64,000 bases of DNA from Ewingella allii (lineage in GTDB: Bacteria; Pseudomonadota; Gammaproteobacteria; Enterobacterales; Enterobacteriaceae). Location: contig NZ_JAWUDN010000003.1 in the NCBI RefSeq assembly GCF_044430645.1, forward strand, positions 366,308 to 430,307, written 5' to 3'. Each line of letters begins with the position of its first letter. The first letter of the stretch is position 1. Below, piece after piece: positions 45,461 to 57,292 of the stretch. The notes under the pieces were generated by a model. The model was not told the DNA's origin. It ran no database searches and worked only from the letters and a program-made list of their open reading frames with translations. The position numbers and the translations under genes were made by a program.

Positions 45461-46050
45461 GTGATATCTTCGTTTATCCTCAGGCATTGTGTATCGCCGG
45501 GGTGGATGAGGTAGGGCGCGGGCCTTTAGTGGGCGCCGTGGTCACTGCCGCCGTGATCCTCGATCCGGCCAAGCCGATTCTCGGGCTGGCGGACTCTAAA
45601 AAACTCACTGAAAAACGTCGCGAAGCTCTTTATATTGAGATTAAAGAGAAAGCGCTGTCGTGGAGTCTTGGACGCGCTGAGCCAGACGAAATCGACGAAT
45701 TAAACATTCTGCACGCCACCATGCTGGCGATGCAGCGGGCGGTGGCCGGGCTACACATCACGCCAGATATGGTGCTGATAGATGGCAATCGCTGCCCCAA
45801 ATTGCCTATGGCCTCTCAGGCCGTGGTGAAGGGCGACAGCAAAGTCGCGGAAATCAGCGCCGCGTCGATATTAGCCAAAGTGACGCGCGACCGTGAAATG
45901 GTTGAGCTTGATCTTCAGTTCCCTGATTACGGCTTTGCCAAACACAAAGGCTACCCGACGCCGGTGCATCTCGAAAGCCTGGTTAAGCTGGGTGCCACGC
46001 CGCACCACAGGCGCAGCTTCGCACCCGTCAGGCGGGCGCTGGGGCAGTAA
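45457..46050 (+). CDS. rnhB: Ribonuclease HII
   Basis: Removes single ribonucleotides from DNA and degrades RNA-DNA hybrids. 197 residues (198 in E. coli). The catalytic Asp-Glu pair is in GVDEVGRGPLVG (about 14-25). ADSKKLTEKRR and the C-terminal MVELDLQFPDYGFAKHKGY region hold the rest of the site. It overlaps lpxB by four bases and is followed by dnaE after 72 bases. Confidence 0.97.
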   Translation: MSDIFVYPQALCIAGVDEVGRGPLVGAVVTAAVILDPAKPILGLADSKKLTEKRREALYIEIKEKALSWSLGRAEPDEIDELNILHATMLAMQRAVAGLHITPDMVLIDGNRCPKLPMASQAVVKGDSKVAEISAASILAKVTRDREMVELDLQFPDYGFAKHKGYPTPVHLESLVKLGATPHHRRSFAPVRRALGQ

Positions 46051-46122
46051 GTCTGTTAGCGTTTTAAGTCAGTTTGTCATTCCGACAAGCGTTCATTCAA
46101 TCTTCATCTCTGGACTCTGGAT

Positions 46123-49605
<3,483 letters not shown>

Positions 49606-49617
49606 AATAGGAATGCT

Positions 49618-50577
49618 ATGAGTCTGAATTTTCTGGATTTTGAACAGCCGATTGCGGAGCTGGAAGCGAAAATTGACTCGCTGACTGCAGTCAGCCGTCA
49701 AGACGAAAAATTGGATATTAATCTGGACGAAGAAGTTGAGCGCCTGCGTGAAAAAAGCGTTGAACTGACTCGAAAGATTTTCTCTGATCTGGGTGCCTGG
49801 CAGATTGCCCAACTGGCGCGCCACCCGCGTCGCCCTTACACCCTGGATTACATCAAACATATCTTCACCGATTTTGATGAACTGGCTGGTGACCGTGCTT
49901 ATGCTGACGATAAAGCTATCGTTGGTGGTATCGCGCGTTTAGGTGAGCGTCCTGTGATGATCATTGGTCATCAAAAAGGTCGTGAAACTAAAGAAAAAAT
50001 CCGCCGTAACTTCGGTATGCCAGCACCAGAAGGCTATCGCAAAGCATTACGTCTGATGGAAATGGCCGAGCGCTTCAAGCTGCCAATCATCACCTTCATC
50101 GACACCCCGGGTGCTTACCCTGGCGTGGGCGCAGAAGAGCGTGGTCAGTCCGAAGCTATCGCCCGCAACCTGCGCGAGATGTCCCGTCTGAACGTGCCGG
50201 TTATCTGTACCGTTATTGGTGAAGGCGGCTCCGGTGGCGCATTGGCCATTGGCGTCGGCGACAAAGTTAACATGCTGCAATACAGCACCTACTCAGTGAT
50301 TTCACCGGAAGGCTGTGCGTCTATCCTGTGGAAAAGCGCCGATAAAGCGCCACTGGCTGCGGAAGCAATGGGTATCATTGCGCCACGCCTGAAAGAGCTG
50401 AAGCTGATTGACTCTGTTATCCCTGAGCCTCTGGGCGGCGCGCATCGCGACGTTCCTGCCATGGCCGCGTCCCTGCGTGCCCAGTTGGAAGCTGATCTGA
50501 GCGATCTGGATGTTCTGAATAATGAAGAACTGCGCAACCGTCGCTACCAGCGTCTGATGACTTACGGCTACTGCTAA
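49618..50577 (+). CDS. accA: Acetyl-CoA carboxylase carboxyltransferase subunit alpha
   Basis: Alpha half of the carboxyltransferase that makes malonyl-CoA. 319 residues, equal to E. coli. The crotonase-like core shows FIDTPGAYPGVGAEERGQSE (about 160-179) and the oxyanion stretch GEGGSGGALAIGVGDKV (about 201-217). It starts 12 bases after the dnaE stop and is followed by a terminator, ending the long lipid A/replication run. Confidence 0.99.
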   Translation: MSLNFLDFEQPIAELEAKIDSLTAVSRQDEKLDINLDEEVERLREKSVELTRKIFSDLGAWQIAQLARHPRRPYTLDYIKHIFTDFDELAGDRAYADDKAIVGGIARLGERPVMIIGHQKGRETKEKIRRNFGMPAPEGYRKALRLMEMAERFKLPIITFIDTPGAYPGVGAEERGQSEAIARNLREMSRLNVPVICTVIGEGGSGGALAIGVGDKVNMLQYSTYSVISPEGCASILWKSADKAPLAAEAMGIIAPRLKELKLIDSVIPEPLGGAHRDVPAMAASLRAQLEADLSDLDVLNNEELRNRRYQRLMTYGYC

Positions 50578-50600
50578 GTCATAACGCTCAATTTGTTTTC

Positions 50601-50626
50601 AAAGGCCGTGCTTGCACGGCCTTTTT
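50601..50626 (+). terminator. Terminator after accA
   Basis: AAAGGCCGTG (50601-50610) pairs with CACGGCCTTT (50615-50624), loop CTTG, followed by TTC. Confidence 0.92.
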
Positions 50627-50761
50627 CGTTTCTGCCATCCCGCCTCCGCCGTGAGCGCCATCATTCTGATTTTTCATTTCTTATTCGCGAAAAGGTACAC
50701 ATGCGAAGTTAACCATGTTTCTATAATTATATGAGATATAAAAACCAGAAGGATTTGTCAG

Positions 50762-52906
50762 ATGAATATTATCGCCATCCTGCGCCCCGAAGGCGTCTAT
50801 TACAAAGATGAGCCGATCCGCGAATTGGATCTCGCCCTGACGAACCTGGGCTTCAAAATTATTTACCCACGGGATCCGAGCGATCTCCTCAAACTGATCG
50901 AACACAATGCGCGGATCTGCGGTGCGATTTTCGATTGGGATCAGCACAGCGAAGCACTCTGTGTGGAAATCAACGAATTAAACGAGTACCTGCCGCTGTA
51001 CGGCTTCATTAATACCCACTCGTCGCTGGACGTCACCGTCAATGACATGCGCATGGTGATCTACTTCTTCGAATATGCCCTGAACGCCGCCGACGACATT
51101 GCCAATCGCATTCGCCAATACACGGATGAATATATTGATGCCATCACGCCGCCGCTGACCAAGGCGCTGTTCCGCTATGTCGAAGAGGGGAAATACACCT
51201 TCTGTACACCGGGCCATATGGCCGGGACGGCATTTCTGAAAAGCCCGGTGGGAACGCTGTTTTATGACTTCTTTGGGGCGAAAACCCTGAAGGCGGACGT
51301 TTCCATTTCAGTGACCGAGCTAGGCTCGCTGCTCGACCACACCGGCCCGCACCTTGAGGCGGAAGAGTACATCGCCCGCACCTTTGGCTCCGAGCAGAGC
51401 TACATCGTGACTAACGGCACCTCAACGGCGAATAAAATCGTTGGTATGTACGCCGCCCCGGCGGGAAGCACCGTACTTATTGACCGCAACTGCCATAAGT
51501 CGCTGGCCCATCTGATGATGATGACCAACGTGATCCCCATTTATCTGCGGCCGAATCGCAATGCCTATGGGATCCTGGGCGGCATTCCGCAACGCGAGTT
51601 CACGCGGGAGAACATTGAGCAGAAGGTCGCCGCTACCCAGAATGCCACCTGGCCGGTTCACGCGGTGATCACCAATTCGACCTATGACGGTCTGCTTTAC
51701 AATACTGATTATATTAAGAAAACCTTGGATGTGCCGTCCATTCACTTCGACTCCGCATGGGTGCCTTACACCAATTTTCACCCGATTTACGACGGTAAAA
51801 GCGGCATGAGCGGCGAACGCATCGCGGGGAAAGTGATTTATGAAACTCAATCGACGCACAAACTCTTGGCGGCGTTTTCTCAGGCTTCGATGATCCACAT
51901 TAAAGGGGATTATGATGAAAACACCTTTAATGAAGCCTACATGATGCACACCACCACCTCGCCGAATTACGGCATTGTGGCCTCGGCAGAAACCGCCGCC
52001 GCCATGCTGCGCGGCAATCCGGGACGCCGATTGATCAACCGTTCGGTGGAAAGGGCGCTGCACTTTCGCAAAGAGATCCAGCGTCTGCGCGAAGAGACTG
52101 AGGGTTGGTTCTACGATATTTGGCAGCCTGAAGAGATTGATGAGGCCGAGTGCTGGCCGCTCAATCCAGACCAAAACTGGCACGGCTTTGCCAATGCCGA
52201 CAGCGACCACATGTATCTGGATCCGATTAAGGTGACTATCCTGACGCCGGGGATGGATGAGCAGGGGCAGCTGGCTGAAGAGGGGATCCCGGCCGCGCTG
52301 GTGGCTAAGTTCCTCGACGAGCGCGGCGTGGTGGTAGAGAAGACCGGCCCTTATAATCTGCTATTCCTGTTCAGCATTGGCATCGACAAAACCAAGGCGA
52401 TGAGCCTGATGCGCGGGCTGACCGACTTCAAACGCTCTTACGATCTCAACCTGCGGGTGAAGAATATGCTGCCGGATCTTTATGCTGAGGATCCGGATTT
52501 TTACCGCCATATGCGCATTCAGGATCTGGCTCAGGGCATTCATAAAATGATTCGCCACCACGATCTGCCGAGCTTGATGATCAGAGCCTTTGATGTGTTG
52601 CCAGAGATGATGCTGACGCCGTATGAGATGTTCCAGCATCAGGTACGCGGCCATATTGAAGAGTGCGAGATAGAAGAGTTGATCGGCAAAGTCTCGGCCA
52701 ATATGATCTTGCCTTATCCGCCGGGCGTCCCGGTGGTGATGCCCGGCGAGATGATCACCCAGGAGAGCCGCGCGGTGCTGGACTTCCTGATCATGCTCTG
52801 CTCGATTGGTGAACATTATCCGGGCTTTGAAACCGATATTCACGGCGCGAAACTGACGGAAGACGGCCGCTATCTGGTGAAAGTACTGAAGCTGCCGGCG
52901 GAATAA
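50762..52906 (+). CDS. ldcC: Constitutive-type lysine decarboxylase
   Basis: PLP enzyme that turns lysine into cadaverine and consumes a proton. 714 residues against 713 for E. coli LdcC and 715 for CadA. The wing domain spans about 1-130, the PLP core about 185-415 with lysine K367 in STHKLLAAFSQAS, and the C-terminal domain follows. Both paralogues share these features; I choose LdcC because of its place after accA and the lack of a cadB-like antiporter or CadC-type regulator nearby. A promoter was not assigned. Confidence 0.92.
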   Translation: MNIIAILRPEGVYYKDEPIRELDLALTNLGFKIIYPRDPSDLLKLIEHNARICGAIFDWDQHSEALCVEINELNEYLPLYGFINTHSSLDVTVNDMRMVIYFFEYALNAADDIANRIRQYTDEYIDAITPPLTKALFRYVEEGKYTFCTPGHMAGTAFLKSPVGTLFYDFFGAKTLKADVSISVTELGSLLDHTGPHLEAEEYIARTFGSEQSYIVTNGTSTANKIVGMYAAPAGSTVLIDRNCHKSLAHLMMMTNVIPIYLRPNRNAYGILGGIPQREFTRENIEQKVAATQNATWPVHAVITNSTYDGLLYNTDYIKKTLDVPSIHFDSAWVPYTNFHPIYDGKSGMSGERIAGKVIYETQSTHKLLAAFSQASMIHIKGDYDENTFNEAYMMHTTTSPNYGIVASAETAAAMLRGNPGRRLINRSVERALHFRKEIQRLREETEGWFYDIWQPEEIDEAECWPLNPDQNWHGFANADSDHMYLDPIKVTILTPGMDEQGQLAEEGIPAALVAKFLDERGVVVEKTGPYNLLFLFSIGIDKTKAMSLMRGLTDFKRSYDLNLRVKNMLPDLYAEDPDFYRHMRIQDLAQGIHKMIRHHDLPSLMIRAFDVLPEMMLTPYEMFQHQVRGHIEECEIEELIGKVSANMILPYPPGVPVVMPGEMITQESRAVLDFLIMLCSIGEHYPGFETDIHGAKLTEDGRYLVKVLKLPAE

Positions 52907-52918
52907 TTGTCTTGCCTG

Positions 52919-52938
52919 GCCCTCATTTGAGGGCTTTT
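52919..52938 (+). terminator. Terminator after ldcC
   Basis: GCCCTC/GAGGGC (52919-52934) with loop ATTT, followed by TTTTA, 13 bases after the ldcC stop. Confidence 0.75.
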
Positions 52939-52995
52939 ATTGACGAAGCAGGGCAGCCTGAGTAACGTGCTCCCAAAATTTTACAGGACAGTTTT

Positions 52996-53388
52996 ATGCT
53001 CAACCTACGCCAGATCCACCATATTGCGATCATCGCTTCCGACTACCCGCGCAGCAAAGCCTTCTATTGCGACGTGCTGGGATTCAGCCTGATGTCCGAG
53101 GTTTATCGTGAAGAGCGTGATTCATGGAAAGCGGATTTGGCGCTTAACGGCCACTACACCATCGAGCTATTTAGCTTCCCGAACCCGCCGGCGCGCGGCA
53201 GCCGCCCAGAGTCCTGCGGGTTGCGCCATTTAGCCTTCGCGGTGGATGACATTGAGGTGGCGATCGCCGAGCTTAACCGCGCCGGAGTAGAGTGTGAGCC
53301 GGTGCGGGTCGATCCTTATACCGATAAGCGATTCACCTTCTTCAGCGATCCAGACGATTTGCCACTGGAGCTTTACGAACTCAGTTGA
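52996..53388 (+). CDS. yaeR: VOC superfamily protein YaeR (GloA2-like)
   Basis: 130-residue glyoxalase/dioxygenase-fold protein; the reaction is not established. The N-terminal IHHIAIIASDYPRSKAFYCDVLGF provides the first metal histidine. YTIELFSFP, LRHLAFAVDD and the final LPLELYEL contain the other likely metal ligands (Glu, His, Glu). tilS follows directly, as in E. coli. Confidence 0.92.
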   Translation: MLNLRQIHHIAIIASDYPRSKAFYCDVLGFSLMSEVYREERDSWKADLALNGHYTIELFSFPNPPARGSRPESCGLRHLAFAVDDIEVAIAELNRAGVECEPVRVDPYTDKRFTFFSDPDDLPLELYELS

Positions 53389-53396
53389 GTACTCTA

Positions 53397-54746
53397 ATGA
53401 ACTCTCCCACGCCAAACCCGGTTCTCGCTGAGCTAATCAAGCACATCGGCAGAGAGCGCAAGCTCTGCGTCGCTTTTAGCGGCGGGCTAGACTCATCGGT
53501 GCTGCTGGACGCGCTGGTCAAACTGCGCGACAGCCACTGGCCGGAGATGGCGCTGCGGGCGATTCATGTTCATCATGGCTTAAGCCAGTTTGCCGATAGC
53601 TGGGTGAGCCACTGTGAGGCATTTTGCCAGCAGCGGGGCGTGCTGCTGGAGGTCATTCGGGTCAGAGTGGATAGCCAGCAAGACGGCATTGAGGCCGCGG
53701 CTCGCAAGGCGCGCTATCAGGCTTTCGCCAGCAGCCTTGCGGGCGATGAATGCCTGCTGACGGCTCAGCATCTAAATGATCAGTGCGAAACCTTTATGCT
53801 GGCGTTAAAGCGCGGCAGCGGGCCTGCGGGGTTGTCATCTATGGCGGCGAGCGCGCCTCGGCAGCACTATCGCTTATTGCGGCCCTTGCTCTCACTTTCG
53901 CGCCAGCAGCTGGAAGACTTTGCTTCGGCGGCCAATCTCCTTTGGATTGAAGATGACAGCAATGGCGATGCGCGCTTTGACCGCAACTTCCTGCGGCTCG
54001 ATGTACTTCCCGCGCTCTATCAGCGCTGGCCGCATTTTCCCGAGGCCGTAGCGCGAAGCGCCGCGCTCTGCGCCGAGCAAGAGTCACTGCTGGATGAACT
54101 TTTGGCCGAGTCATTGCAAACTTTGCAGGCCAGCGACGGCAGTTTGCAGATTGAACCCATGCTGGTGATGTCCTCCCCGCGCCGTCAGGCTCTGCTGCGC
54201 CGCTGGCTGGCGCAGCTGGGGGCGAAAATGCCGTCACGGGAGCAGCTCCAGCGTATTTGGGATGAGGTGGCAATCTGCCGCGACGACGCCGAGCCGCAGT
54301 TTAGGCTCAACACCTCGAGTATCAGGCGTTTTCGCCAGCGGCTCTACTTGCTGCCCGCCTCGCTGCCTTCCCTGCGCGAGGAGGTTGTGCCTTGGAATAT
54401 CGCCACAAAGCTGAGTCTGCCCGAGGGGCTTGGCTGTTTAACTGTCGAAATGCTTACTGACTCTTCGCTAGAAGGTTTGCGGCTTCCCGCTTCTGACGAA
54501 GCCGTCACTATTCGTTTTACGGCTCAGGGGATGGTGGAGAAAGTCGGGCGGCAGGGCGGGCGCAGTTTGAAAAAGCTGTGGCCGGAGCTTGGCGTTGCGC
54601 CATGGGAGCGAGAGCGCACCCCGCTGGTGTTCTACAATGAGCAACTGGTGGCCGCGCCGGGTCTGTTTATCACCCAGCAGGGGCGAGCAGAGCAGGGCCA
54701 GCAGGCATACCAGGTCGTGTGGCGCAAAGCCGTTGCTGGCCGCTGA
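53397..54746 (+). CDS. tilS: tRNA(Ile)-lysidine synthase
   Basis: Adds lysine to C34 of tRNA-Ile(CAT), switching it from Met to Ile identity. From ATG 53397 (MNSPTPNPVLAELIK) the product has 449 residues (432 in E. coli). The PP-loop is SGGLDS at 28-33. VHHGLSQFADSW, TAQHLNDQCETF and the RIWIEDDSN-type stretch LLWIEDDSNGDARFDRN follow, then the C-terminal domains. An in-frame TTG at 53385 overlaps the yaeR stop and would add four residues; neither start has a strong ribosome binding site. Confidence 0.95.
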   Translation: MNSPTPNPVLAELIKHIGRERKLCVAFSGGLDSSVLLDALVKLRDSHWPEMALRAIHVHHGLSQFADSWVSHCEAFCQQRGVLLEVIRVRVDSQQDGIEAAARKARYQAFASSLAGDECLLTAQHLNDQCETFMLALKRGSGPAGLSSMAASAPRQHYRLLRPLLSLSRQQLEDFASAANLLWIEDDSNGDARFDRNFLRLDVLPALYQRWPHFPEAVARSAALCAEQESLLDELLAESLQTLQASDGSLQIEPMLVMSSPRRQALLRRWLAQLGAKMPSREQLQRIWDEVAICRDDAEPQFRLNTSSIRRFRQRLYLLPASLPSLREEVVPWNIATKLSLPEGLGCLTVEMLTDSSLEGLRLPASDEAVTIRFTAQGMVEKVGRQGGRSLKKLWPELGVAPWERERTPLVFYNEQLVAAPGLFITQQGRAEQGQQAYQVVWRKAVAGR

Positions 54747-54752
54747 AATACA

Positions 54753-54778
54753 AACGGGCAATCCAAAGATTGCCCGTT
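54753..54778. terminator. Hairpin between tilS and rof
   Basis: A perfect 10-bp stem AACGGGCAAT/ATTGCCCGTT with a 6-base loop in the convergent gap. T runs on both sides are short, so termination is likely but not certain. Confidence 0.65.
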
Positions 54779-54805
54779 AAGCGTTTAATTATTTGATATT
54801 AAACG

Positions 54806-55066
54806 TTATTCGATGCTAACAGTCACCGTGCCGATTTTTGGATGGCTAAAACTTTCGATATGATCGAGACGTAAATCGCGTTGCTCACCGGCCACGTCGA
54901 TAATCAGATATTCTACTTTTTTACGCATCAACAGATCTTGAGCTTTACCTTCAATAGTCTCTCCGTTACGCAATTTCAACGTCAAAACTAAGCTTTGCTG
55001 GCAGGCGATCTCGAGGTTATCGTAATCATCGCAATTGATGGCTTGGTACTCATCATTCATCGACAT
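54806..55066 (-). CDS. rof: Rho-binding antiterminator Rof
   Basis: Small protein that binds Rho and inhibits termination. 86 residues from ATG 55066, which has GGTGAG five bases upstream; a second ATG at 55060 (MNDEYQAINCDDYDNLE) matches the E. coli start and would give 84 residues. The Sm-like core includes EIACQQSLVLTLKLRNGE and YLIIDVAGEQRDLRLDHIESFSHP. Its start overlaps the end of yaeP by 14 bases in another frame, suggesting coupled translation. Confidence 0.93.
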   Translation of the reverse strand: MSMNDEYQAINCDDYDNLEIACQQSLVLTLKLRNGETIEGKAQDLLMRKKVEYLIIDVAGEQRDLRLDHIESFSHPKIGTVTVSIE

Positions 55067-55253
55067 AATCGCTCACCAATAAGTTAGCAGCGGCATAAGC
55101 CGCCTGTTCCCGGATAGAAGACGGCAGTTCGGCATTCGCCGCGACATCGTCCAATGCTTTCAACACACAGCCCAACGCGTCGGGCACATAGCCAAGGTCG
55201 CCACTGGCAATCTCAGCATATTTACGGCGTATAGACTCACAGTACTCTTGCAT
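55053..55253 (-). CDS. yaeP: YaeP family protein
   Basis: 66-residue protein of unknown function. MQEYCESIRRKYAEIASGDLGYVPDALGC and the C-terminal AAYAAANLLVSDYVDE closely match the E. coli protein. AGGAGG-like sequence (AAGGAGGACC on the minus strand) lies just before the start. It overlaps rof at its 3' end and forms a two-gene unit with it. Confidence 0.93.
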   Translation of the reverse strand: MQEYCESIRRKYAEIASGDLGYVPDALGCVLKALDDVAANAELPSSIREQAAYAAANLLVSDYVDE

Positions 55254-55472
55254 AGGTCCTCCTTCAAAAGCGTATCCCGCTGGGGTATTAACCCTAATGA
55301 AAGCCCAGAAAGATAAACTCTCAGTATTAAACGACTATAGCACAGGAGAATGCCAGTTATTAACGAGCAGATGCAGCTTTCTCTTTAGCCGGGAGAGAGT
55401 TAATCCAGCGTTAAACTGGTCGCTAAGGCCCGCTTTACAGTACACTGTGCGTCTAATATCAAGGGGTTTTCA

Positions 55473-56021
55473 ATGGCATTAAAAGCGACGATCTACAAAG
55501 CGGCGATTAACATTGCAGATATGGACCGCAATTTCTTCTACGATGCCAACCTGACCTTGGCTCAGCATCCCTCCGAAACAGAACAACGCATGATGCTGCG
55601 CCTGCTGGCCTGGATTTGCCACGCCGATGAGCGTTTGAGCTTTACCCGTGGCCTGAGCGCCGAAGATGAGCCGGAAATCTGGCGGAAAAACGATCACAAC
55701 GGCATTGAGCTGTGGGTTGAGCTGGGCCTGCCCGATGAGAAACGCCTGAAGAAAGGCTGCAACCAGTCGCGTGAGGTGGTGCTGTATGTGTATAGCGAGC
55801 GCGCGGCAAAAGTCTGGTGGTCGGCGATTGAGAGTAAAATCAGCGGCTTCGGCAATTTAAGCGTGCGCTTCATTGATGACGAGCTGTTAGCCAAGCTCGC
55901 CGCCTTTGCCAATCGCAACATGAACTTGCAAGCCACGTTGCAGGACGGAACTATTTGGCTTTCTGACGCTCAGAATAATTTGGAAATACAATTCTCTGAA
56001 TGGAAAACGCCCGCAGAGTAA
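55473..56021 (+). CDS. yaeQ: YaeQ family protein
   Basis: 182-residue protein (181 in E. coli) of the YaeQ family, which has a PD-(D/E)XK nuclease-like fold; no activity is firmly established. MALKATIYKAAINIADMDRNFFYDANLTLAQHPSETEQRMMLRLLAW and the later LWVELGLPDEKRLKKGC are the family stretches. AAGGGG lies before ATG 55473. The 219 bases before it, up to yaeP, hold no gene I can recognise. Confidence 0.93.
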   Translation: MALKATIYKAAINIADMDRNFFYDANLTLAQHPSETEQRMMLRLLAWICHADERLSFTRGLSAEDEPEIWRKNDHNGIELWVELGLPDEKRLKKGCNQSREVVLYVYSERAAKVWWSAIESKISGFGNLSVRFIDDELLAKLAAFANRNMNLQATLQDGTIWLSDAQNNLEIQFSEWKTPAE

Positions 56022-56038
56022 GATGTAAGGTAGCAGAC

Positions 56039-56455
56039 GTGCAAATTCTTTCCGGAAAGCTTGAACTCCCAGACAGTGAAATAGAATTAACCGCCATCCG
56101 CGCCCAAGGGGCGGGTGGTCAAAATGTGAATAAAACTTCCACCGCCATTCACTTACGCTTTGATATTAAAGCCTCAAGTTTGCCTGATTATTACAAACAG
56201 CGGCTTTTGGCCTTTAATCACCACCTAATCACCGCAGAAGGGGTGGTAGTGATTAAAGCGCAGGAGTATCGCAGTCAGGAGATGAATCGCGAAGCCGCGT
56301 TGGCTCGTCTCAATAGCCTGATTTCGCAGGCGATGGTGGTTGAAAAGATTAGAAAAGCGACGAAACCCACCAGAGGGTCTAAAATTCGTCGTGTAGAAGG
56401 AAAAGTTAAAAAAGGCGCAACCAAAGCATTGCGTGGGAAGATTCGGCAGCCGTGA
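56039..56455 (+). CDS. arfB: Alternative ribosome-rescue factor ArfB (peptidyl-tRNA hydrolase)
   Basis: Release-factor-like protein that frees ribosomes stalled on mRNAs without a stop codon. I start at GTG 56039, with AAGG eight bases upstream and alignment to the E. coli N-terminus; an ATG at 56000 lies inside yaeQ and adds 13 residues. The product has 138 residues (140 in E. coli). The catalytic GGQ motif is at 26-28 in AQGAGGQNVNKTS. The basic C-terminal tail (about 105-138, rich in Lys and Arg) enters the empty mRNA channel. Confidence 0.94.
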   Translation: MQILSGKLELPDSEIELTAIRAQGAGGQNVNKTSTAIHLRFDIKASSLPDYYKQRLLAFNHHLITAEGVVVIKAQEYRSQEMNREAALARLNSLISQAMVVEKIRKATKPTRGSKIRRVEGKVKKGATKALRGKIRQP

Positions 56456-56518
56456 TCGGCTCAACTGTGGAATGGGTCCTTTTTTGCCACAGTGACATGG
56501 GATGTAAAGGGAGATAGG

Positions 56519-57196
56519 GTGAAGAAATTAATTATTGGCGCAGTACTGGCGCTGGGTTCGTTGTCATTGTTTGGCTGTCATACCTTGGCCAGCAACCACG
56601 AACAGCCTTTCGAGGCAATGCAGCAGAGCTTCAGCGGCGTAGTGCCGTGCGCTGACTGTAGCGGAATTAAAACCTCCCTGTTCTTACAACAGGATGGGAC
56701 GTACATTTTGCAGGAAACTTACCAAGGCGCGCGGGATGGCGATTTGGCCTTGGCCAGCTATGGTAAGTGGGCGCGTACCGCCGACAAGCTGGTGCTGACT
56801 GACGGCAAAGGGGAGAAACGCTATTTCCGCCCGCAAGGGGAAAATCTGGAGATGCTGGATATCCACGGCGAGCCGATTGTCTCCCAGTTTAATTATCAGC
56901 TGACCCCGACGAAGCAAGACATGCCGAAAACGCCAATGGCGCTGACCGGTATGGTGCAGTTTAGCGAAGATATCGCCACCTTCAGCGATTGCGCGACGGG
57001 CAAGGTTTTCCCAGTGTCAAATGACAAAACCTTGGAGCAGGGCTATCTTGCGGCGCGTAAAAAGCCGAATGAGCTGGTGTTTGTTTCAATGGACGGTCAC
57101 TTCATCGTTGAGCCATCCACTGAGCAAGGCGTGATGCAGAAGTCCGTCGTGGCTGATAACAAAGTTAAATTCGACGCCGGCAAAGGCTGTCCGTAA
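56519..57196 (+). CDS. nlpE: Envelope stress lipoprotein NlpE (CutF)
   Basis: Outer-membrane lipoprotein that activates the Cpx response on surface contact or when lipoprotein traffic fails. I start at GTG 56519, five bases after AAGGGAG; an ATG at 56492 would place nine unlikely residues before the signal. The product has 225 residues (236 in E. coli). The lipobox is LFGC with Cys20. The N-terminal domain has the C44-x-x-C47 pair, and a second cysteine pair (DCATGK and the terminal KGCP) can form the C-terminal disulfide. No clear CpxR box was found upstream. Confidence 0.94.
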   Translation: MKKLIIGAVLALGSLSLFGCHTLASNHEQPFEAMQQSFSGVVPCADCSGIKTSLFLQQDGTYILQETYQGARDGDLALASYGKWARTADKLVLTDGKGEKRYFRPQGENLEMLDIHGEPIVSQFNYQLTPTKQDMPKTPMALTGMVQFSEDIATFSDCATGKVFPVSNDKTLEQGYLAARKKPNELVFVSMDGHFIVEPSTEQGVMQKSVVADNKVKFDAGKGCP

Positions 57197-57233
57197 TTTC
57201 ACTGCTCGGTTCTCACGGTTAAAAGCAAAGCAT

Positions 57234-57264
57234 AAAAAACGCCCGTTTTAGACGGGCGTTTTTA
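57234..57264. terminator. Bidirectional terminator between nlpE and proS
   Basis: AAAAAACGCCCGT (57234-57246) pairs with ACGGGCGTTTTT (57252-57263), loop TTTAG. The A and T arms serve both convergent genes. Confidence 0.93.
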
Positions 57265-57292
57265 TTGCTGCTATAAGCTGGAATTGCGCTAA

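Noticed and set aside
51422..52210. 262-codon open frame antisense to ldcC
   Set aside because: The composition is a typical shadow of a GC-rich coding strand, has no family resemblance, and ldcC is intact.
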